64,000 nt of DNA from Hymenobacter sp. YIM 151858-1 (GTDB lineage Bacteria > Bacteroidota > Bacteroidia > Cytophagales > Hymenobacteraceae). The DNA lies in assembly GCF_025979705.1 (NCBI RefSeq), contig NZ_CP110136.1:372001-436000 (forward strand), in the 5' to 3' direction. Shown here piece after piece: positions 59,893-64,000 of this stretch. The notes under the pieces were generated by a model that saw only the letters and a program-made list of their open reading frames with translations, ran no database searches and was not told where the DNA came from. Made by a program: the position numbers and the translations under genes. How positions within the stretch are numbered: position 1 is the first letter of the stretch; each line of letters begins with the position of its first letter.

Positions 59893-60474
59893 AGGGAACA
59901 GTAGGGGGTTGGTTGTGAGCGGATGTACGCACCCTACTGCGGCGGCGGTTTTCACCTCAACCGTAAATTTTTTAACAAAATCGCAGAATCAGTGTTTATA
60001 CGTTGGAGGTATGGTAATAATACTTGCGTTTATTATTAATAATGTTAAAATACGCTTTTGGATTCAGCTTGGAATAGCAAAGGGCTCAATTCAGATAGTC
60101 ATGCTATTACGGCAAAGCAATATTGGCTTAAAGCAAGCCCTGCCGCAAGGCTACCCGTTGGTTGCAACCGGCTGCGGCAAGCCCTGTCGTGTTGCTGCAG
60201 CCGCCGAAAAAAAATTGACCTAGGGTTGCCGTGCCTTGCCCGAGAGCAGGCCAAAGGGCTGCTGGTGCGAAACCGGAAAGTGCACCAAAAACCAACCGGG
60301 TTTCGTTTACTACGAATACCGGGCGCTGCCCGGCAGCGCAATGCCAAGGCCAATGTCGGGGTTGTTGCGTAAGTTTCGAAAGCAGTTACCGAACCGAAGC
60401 AAGCGGACCTACCCCCAAAGGCGCCCAGGTTTCCCTTCCAGACCTGTATTCACGCACTTTTACCGTTTGCCGCC
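59893..60474. other. Long divergent intergenic region, no gene seen
   Basis: About 580 bases between the divergent subtilase and desaturase genes. The part at 59950-60120 is strongly A+T-rich (TTTATTATTAATAATG) and probably holds promoter elements. The frames here lack coding character. One CCTAGG lies at 60220. Confidence 0.6.
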
Positions 60475-61236
60475 ATGATTATCTGGGTCGCCTTTTTCGC
60501 GCATTGGTACCTGTCGCTGTTTGCGCAGTCGTTTTTTCAGCACCGCTACGCGGCGCACCGCATGTTTAGCATGCACCCGCTGTGGGAGCGGTTTTTCTTC
60601 GTTTTCACGTTCCTCACGCAGGGCTCGAGTTTTATGTCGCCGCGGGGTTATGCGCTGCTGCACCGCATGCACCACGCCTACTCCGATACCGACAAAGACC
60701 CCCACTCGCCGCACAACTCCACCAATGCTTTCAGCATGATGTGGAAAACCCGCACCGCCTACCAGGAGGTGCTGAAGGACGAGCACCCCAACGCGCACCG
60801 GTTTGCGGGCGGCGACTACCCCGTGTGGCAGGCGCTCGAGGAGTTCGGCAACAAGTGGTACACCCGCGTGGGCTGGGGCGCGGTTTATGTGCTGTTTTAC
60901 GTGGCGTTTGCCACGGCCTGGTGGCAGTATTTGCTGCTGCCCATTCACTTCGCCATGGGGGCCGTGCACGGCGCCATCGTTAACTGGGGCGGCCACAAGT
61001 ACGGCTACCAGAACTTCGACAACCACGACAAGTCGCGCAACTCCCTGTTCTTCGACTTCCTGACCGGCGGCGAGCTGTTCCAAAACAACCACCACAAGCT
61101 GCCGTTGCGCGTCAATTTCGGCGTGAAATGGTGGGAGCTTGACCCCACGTACCCCGTCATCTGGACCTTGGATAAGCTGCACATCGTGCGGATTAAGCGC
61201 AAAGCGGGCCAAGACAGCGTTCCGCTGGCGGCCTAG
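60475..61236 (+). CDS. Membrane-bound fatty acid desaturase (acyl-CoA desaturase-like)
   Basis: A 253-residue integral membrane di-iron enzyme. Histidine boxes: HRYAAH (23-28), HRMHH (63-67), and NNHHK near 206, plus an extra HKYGYQNFDNHDKSRNS. Four hydrophobic segments fit the topology of delta-9-type desaturases. It probably introduces a double bond into membrane acyl chains, useful at low temperature. It is shorter than delta-9 enzymes with cytochrome b5 domains. The start at 60475 is the first ATG and matches the membrane start. Confidence 0.87.
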   Translation: MIIWVAFFAHWYLSLFAQSFFQHRYAAHRMFSMHPLWERFFFVFTFLTQGSSFMSPRGYALLHRMHHAYSDTDKDPHSPHNSTNAFSMMWKTRTAYQEVLKDEHPNAHRFAGGDYPVWQALEEFGNKWYTRVGWGAVYVLFYVAFATAWWQYLLLPIHFAMGAVHGAIVNWGGHKYGYQNFDNHDKSRNSLFFDFLTGGELFQNNHHKLPLRVNFGVKWWELDPTYPVIWTLDKLHIVRIKRKAGQDSVPLAA

Positions 61237-61257
61237 GTGCTGCCAGATGCAATGTGC

Positions 61258-61293
61258 GCGGCCGGCGGCTACCCCTAGGTGGCAGCCGGCCGC
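61258..61293. terminator. Terminator between convergent desaturase and kinase genes
   Basis: A 9-bp GC-rich perfect stem (61258-61266 with 61285-61293); the loop contains CCTAGGT. The T-rich tract TGTGTTT follows on the plus strand. Confidence 0.75.
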
Positions 61294-61307
61294 TGTGTTT
61301 CAGGGGG

Positions 61308-62411
61308 CTAGTCGTTATCGGACAGCGGGGCCGAGGCAGGTAGCTCGATGCAAAAAGAGGAGCCCTTGTTTTCTTCGCTCCGGAAGGTGATGCGGCCCTC
61401 GTGCAGCCCCACAATGGTTTTGATAACCGACATACCCAGGCCGGTGGTTTTTTCGCCGCGCAGGCCCGGCCGGCGCGCTTTCGTAAACTTATCGAAGAGC
61501 AGGGGCTGCAGGTTTTCGGGTATGCCAATGCCGTCGTCGGATACGCTGACGCGCACATGGGTACCCGCGGGCTCTACTTTAACGGTGATGTGGCCGCCGT
61601 CGTGGGTGAACTTGATGGAGTTGGAAATCAGGTTGTTGAGCACCTGCTCGAACTTGTTTTTATCGCAGCTGACGTAGATAGGGTCGGAGGGCGCGATGAA
61701 ATGGAAATGCTTGTCGAGCTTCTGGGCCGAGCGTTGGTATTCCTCCACCACGGTGTTCACCCAGGCCACCATATCAACCCGCTCGCGCTTCAGCACCACG
61801 CTGGCCGATTCCATAAACTCCTGATCCACGAAGTCGCGGATCAGATCGACGCTGTCCTTGCAGGTTTCGTGCAGCAGCCGAATCAGCTCGTTCAAAGTAG
61901 CATCCTGGTACACGGCCGATTGCTGGGCAATGTGCTCGGCCAGCTGTTGGGCCACTACCAACGGGCCCGCCAAATCGTGCGACAGGATTTCGAGCGTGGC
62001 GTTCTTCTTGGCGTTGTACTTGTGCGCATTATCCATGTACTGCTTCGTGCGGGTAATGTCCTGCGCCGAGCCGCTGATGTACGCGCGGTTATCGGGGCCC
62101 AGCACGCGCACGGCCGTAAGGCAGAGCCACTGCCGGCGGCCATCCGGGTGTTTCAGGCGCAGCTCCAGGTCTTCTATCAGTTGGCCGTTGGGGGCTTGCG
62201 CCAGCTTATCGGCCAGAAACTCCAGGTCGTCGGGGTGCATGCGGGCTTTCAGCTCCGGCAGCTCCTCGTTCACCAGCTCGGGGCTGCCGCCAAACACGCG
62301 CGCGTAGGCCGGGCTGACGTAGGTCAGGCGGCGCGCATGCAAATCATAAGCGTAGTAAACCACTTGGCCGTGCTCGGCAAGAGGGGCAAATAGCAGCGAA
62401 AAATCAATCAT
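61308..62411 (-). CDS. PAS-domain sensor histidine kinase
   Basis: A 367-residue soluble kinase. A PAS domain (about 10-125, VYYAYDLHARRLTYVSPAYA, GSAQDITRTKQY) precedes the HisKA domain with LEILSHDLAGPLVV (His145) and the HATPase domain with FEQVLNNLISNSIKFTHDGG, VSDDGIGIPENLQPLLFDKF, TTGLGMSVIKTIVGLH and GSSFCIELP. There is no transmembrane segment, so it senses an internal signal. No response regulator is adjacent; it is an orphan kinase. Start at 62411. Confidence 0.92.
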   Translation of the reverse strand: MIDFSLLFAPLAEHGQVVYYAYDLHARRLTYVSPAYARVFGGSPELVNEELPELKARMHPDDLEFLADKLAQAPNGQLIEDLELRLKHPDGRRQWLCLTAVRVLGPDNRAYISGSAQDITRTKQYMDNAHKYNAKKNATLEILSHDLAGPLVVAQQLAEHIAQQSAVYQDATLNELIRLLHETCKDSVDLIRDFVDQEFMESASVVLKRERVDMVAWVNTVVEEYQRSAQKLDKHFHFIAPSDPIYVSCDKNKFEQVLNNLISNSIKFTHDGGHITVKVEPAGTHVRVSVSDDGIGIPENLQPLLFDKFTKARRPGLRGEKTTGLGMSVIKTIVGLHEGRITFRSEENKGSSFCIELPASAPLSDND

Positions 62412-62740
62412 GGGATTAGGCTACAAGAATGGTGAGTGTACCATATTCCTGCTGGTATTGTTGTATTTGCTGCAGGCTTGGGAGGCTAAAAAGGCAGACA
62501 GCACGGCCGCAGCCGTGTAAAATGGCGTGGCCGCACCAAAATGACGCAACGGCGGTAAGTAGTTCCGGCCTGCCAAAATCAGCAATTATCGGAGGGGCAA
62601 ACCCGTATAAATCGTGGACCTAGGGCCCGATGAATGCCGTTTAAGGCAGTGTTGGTTGGCCGGGCGGCGGGGTATTCCGTAAGAGGGCCCGGCTACAACG
62701 CTACTTGTATCATCTTTCATCTTGGGCATTTTCTGCCGTT
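62412..62740. other. Divergent intergenic region with a short hairpin
   Basis: About 330 bases between the kinase gene and a small hypothetical gene. A short hairpin (CACGGCCGCAGCCGTG) lies near 62502-62517, and one CCTAGG near 62620. No gene seen. Confidence 0.5.
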
Positions 62741-63040
62741 ATGCAACCTGCATCAGCTATTCAGCTACACCTCGTACCGGCGGGGCGTCGGCTCGATTTC
62801 AACGTCAGCCCGGGCAACTACGCTTACGTTTACCGCCGCTGCCGCAACCAGGAGTGGCAATGCGTGGCCCACAACGCCTGCAGCCCCTACCTCGATAAGG
62901 CCCCGATTGAACCCAGCGCCGCGCCCGAGTACATGGTGCACTACCGCAACGCCGACGGCACCGTTACGGCTGCCACCGACGTGGTGCGCGCCGACCCGGC
63001 CGGTATGCCACGCACCACCAGCTGGATTAACCTCGCCTAG
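62741..63040 (+). CDS. Small hypothetical protein
   Basis: A 99-residue protein of unknown function. It has no signal peptide; sequence blocks such as DFNVSPGNYAYVYRRCRNQE, WQCVAHNACSPYLDKAPIEP and YMVHYRNADGTVTAATDVVR suggest a compact beta-rich fold with three Cys. The ATG at 62741 is preferred over an upstream start at 62705. The TAG stop is part of CCTAGG, and a strong terminator follows, which supports a real gene. Confidence 0.6.
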   Translation: MQPASAIQLHLVPAGRRLDFNVSPGNYAYVYRRCRNQEWQCVAHNACSPYLDKAPIEPSAAPEYMVHYRNADGTVTAATDVVRADPAGMPRTTSWINLA

Positions 63041-63090
63041 GTAGCCCGGGGCTGCATTGGCCCTTGGGCTTTGTTACCACGTATCCAGCC

Positions 63091-63129
63091 AACGCGAAAG
63101 GGGCAAGCCGAGCTTGCCCCTTTCGCGTT
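63091..63129. terminator. Terminator overlapping the stop of the convergent small gene
   Basis: A 17-bp perfect stem (63091-63107 with 63113-63129) with a CCGAG loop. The right arm includes the TAA of the minus-strand gene at 63128. Confidence 0.85.
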
Positions 63130-63400
63130 AATGGTAAAACAGCTTTTCTTCCTTCGTGATGTTCCAGTAGTACAGCATTTTGCCTTGCTCATCGGAGTAG
63201 CGCGGATCGGTGATGGTGCCCCAGTTCATGATGGAGCAGTTGGCCTCGAGGTGCACCGTTTTTTCCTTTGATTGGGCGATGGTGCGCAGGGCCTCTACCT
63301 CGCAGTTGTTTTCGAGCAGGTTGGAGCGGTCGTGGGCGGAGTAAAACCACGTGAGGCCCACCAGCAACGCGAGGTACCCGTACCGCCATGCGCCCCGCAA
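63128..63400 (-). CDS. Small single-pass membrane or exported protein
   Basis: A 90-residue frame with one hydrophobic segment (YGYLALLVGLTWFYS, about 7-21), then a polar domain with two Cys and WGTITDPRYSDEQGKMLYYW. The only start that includes the helix is TTG at 63400; an in-frame stop lies shortly upstream. No family is recognised. Because the start is non-standard and the protein small, confidence is moderate. Confidence 0.5.
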   Translation of the reverse strand: MRGAWRYGYLALLVGLTWFYSAHDRSNLLENNCEVEALRTIAQSKEKTVHLEANCSIMNWGTITDPRYSDEQGKMLYYWNITKEEKLFYH

Positions 63401-63692
63401 ATGGTAAATTTATGCATGCACCCGATACGCCATGTGTCGACTGGGTATTGGAGTTGGCCATAGATGGGCACCTTTGGAAGAGCACATTGATGCAGCAACG
63501 TGCAGATTTGACAGAGTAAGGGTATCGGCGGCAAATATCCAACAATGCCCGAGGATAGCTGTGCTGCCCGCTGCGAATCTGCCGCAATACGGCAATGGCC
63601 CGGCCGCTTGGGGTGCCCCCGAATGCCACAGCCCCCTAGGTCGGCTTGCTGACCTAGGGGGCTGTGGGTGTTATCGGGCTGATAAGAGCCGC
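63401..63692. other. Intergenic region with a terminator, no gene seen
   Basis: About 290 bases between the small membrane gene and the next subtilase. It holds the strong terminator at 63626-63667 and no coding frame with support. Confidence 0.55.
63626..63667 (-). terminator. Long terminator with CCTAGGT in both stem arms
   Basis: A 17-bp perfect stem (63626-63642 with 63651-63667). Each arm carries the CCTAGGT motif. It follows the subtilase gene ending at 63693 on the minus strand. Confidence 0.85.
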
Positions 63693-64000
63693 TTACTGCA
63701 CCGGCGAAACGGCCCGCAGGGCATTCAGGCGGCCGTAGCCGTAATACGGGTCGCGGCCGGGCTTGCCCAGGTCGTCGGCCGAGGCGCGCAGGGCGGCTTC
63801 TACCTGCGCCGGCGCCAGCTGGCCGCCGTGCTGCCCAATAATCAGGGCGGCTACGCCCGCCGCGTGGGGCGCCGCCATGCTCGTGCCCGCCGACCAGGTG
63901 TAGCCGCCGGCGCGGTTCGTGCTCAGCACCATGTCGAAAGCCCACACGTTCGAGCGGAAGCCCCGGAAGTTCACCAGCTCGTTGGTGGGGTAGGAGTAGT
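63693..64000 (-). CDS. S8 subtilase, C-terminal end only (start beyond the window)
   Basis: About 102 codons of the C-terminal part of a second subtilase. The catalytic Ser lies in YTWSAGTSMAAPHAAGVAAL, followed by a helix of the S8 fold (APAQVEAALRASADDLGKPG) and the end motif YYGYGRLNALRAVSPVQ. The frame continues upstream out of the window, so the true start is unseen. It ends right after the catalytic domain, without the SLH-like or T9SS parts of the subtilase at 57136. Confidence 0.85.
   Translation of the reverse strand, partial: YSYPTNELVNFRGFRSNVWAFDMVLSTNRAGGYTWSAGTSMAAPHAAGVAALIIGQHGGQLAPAQVEAALRASADDLGKPGRDPYYGYGRLNALRAVSPVQ

Noticed and set aside
1-64000. tRNA, rRNA, riboswitch or phage genes
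   Set aside because: I looked for cloverleaf patterns, conserved aptamers and phage structural genes and saw none that could be supported by eye.

Overview
This 64 kb window reads as chromosomal DNA of a GC-rich member of the Bacteroidota, most likely Hymenobacter or a close relative in the Cytophagales. The evidence is a C-terminal type IX secretion (T9SS) sorting domain on a subtilase, a TonB-dependent receptor with a carboxypeptidase-regulatory-like N-terminus, two LytS/LytTR pairs, DUF3667 and DUF6370-like proteins, and Bacteroidetes-type -7 promoter boxes (TAnnTTTG). The genus is inferred from overall protein style, not from a marker gene. No rRNA, tRNA, CRISPR array or prophage was seen.

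Layout. 0-8 kb: a partial DUF3419 (BtaA-like) transferase with an AMP-forming ligase, a YaeR-type VOC protein, a secreted alpha/beta hydrolase, a TPR protein and an M28 peptidase. 8-18 kb: a CZB-like protein and a PAS-only protein, three YsnF/DUF2382 stress proteins, a cation diffusion facilitator-like transporter, a phosphate-selective-type porin and several envelope proteins. 18-31 kb: a TonB receptor, two LytS-type kinase/LytTR regulator pairs, a small A+T-richer island, a GAF protein, a CatA-like acetyltransferase, a HAD hydrolase broken by an in-frame TAG, and an ABA4-like/7-TM membrane pair. 31-39 kb: envelope proteins, an M49 (DPP III-type) lipoprotein, MenE, a transglutaminase-like protein and an SbtA-type bicarbonate transporter. 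39-47 kb: a methyltransferase, MenB, MenD, a RAYT transposase flanked by two copies of a REP pair, isochorismate synthase (MenF), a MenI-type thioesterase and a histidine phosphatase. 47-51 kb: the pyruvate dehydrogenase E2 subunit, HslV and a deoxyhypusine-synthase-family protein. 51-64 kb: membrane proteins, a 2H phosphoesterase/DinB pair, a large AsmA-like protein, two subtilases (one cut by the window end), a fatty acid desaturase and a PAS histidine kinase.

How the genes fit together. menE, menB, menD, menF and menI together cover most of the classical o-succinylbenzoate menaquinone route; MenC, MenH, MenA and a proven MenG are not seen. The nearby methyltransferase could act in the same pathway, but this is not proven. 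The two kinase/regulator pairs are typical local signalling units.

Noncoding structure is the most unusual part. The hexamer CCTAGG occurs about 80 times (eye count), mostly as CCTAGGT. Inside genes it usually encodes Leu-Gly; it also often carries TAG stop codons and sits in terminator stems. Several long inverted repeats occupy intergenic spaces, and two share a core with the repeats flanking the RAYT gene. Short tandem-repeat blocks, one with 20 perfect heptamers, sit right at gene ends, and repeat-built palindromes fill the spacer between kinase and regulator in both LytS/LytTR pairs.
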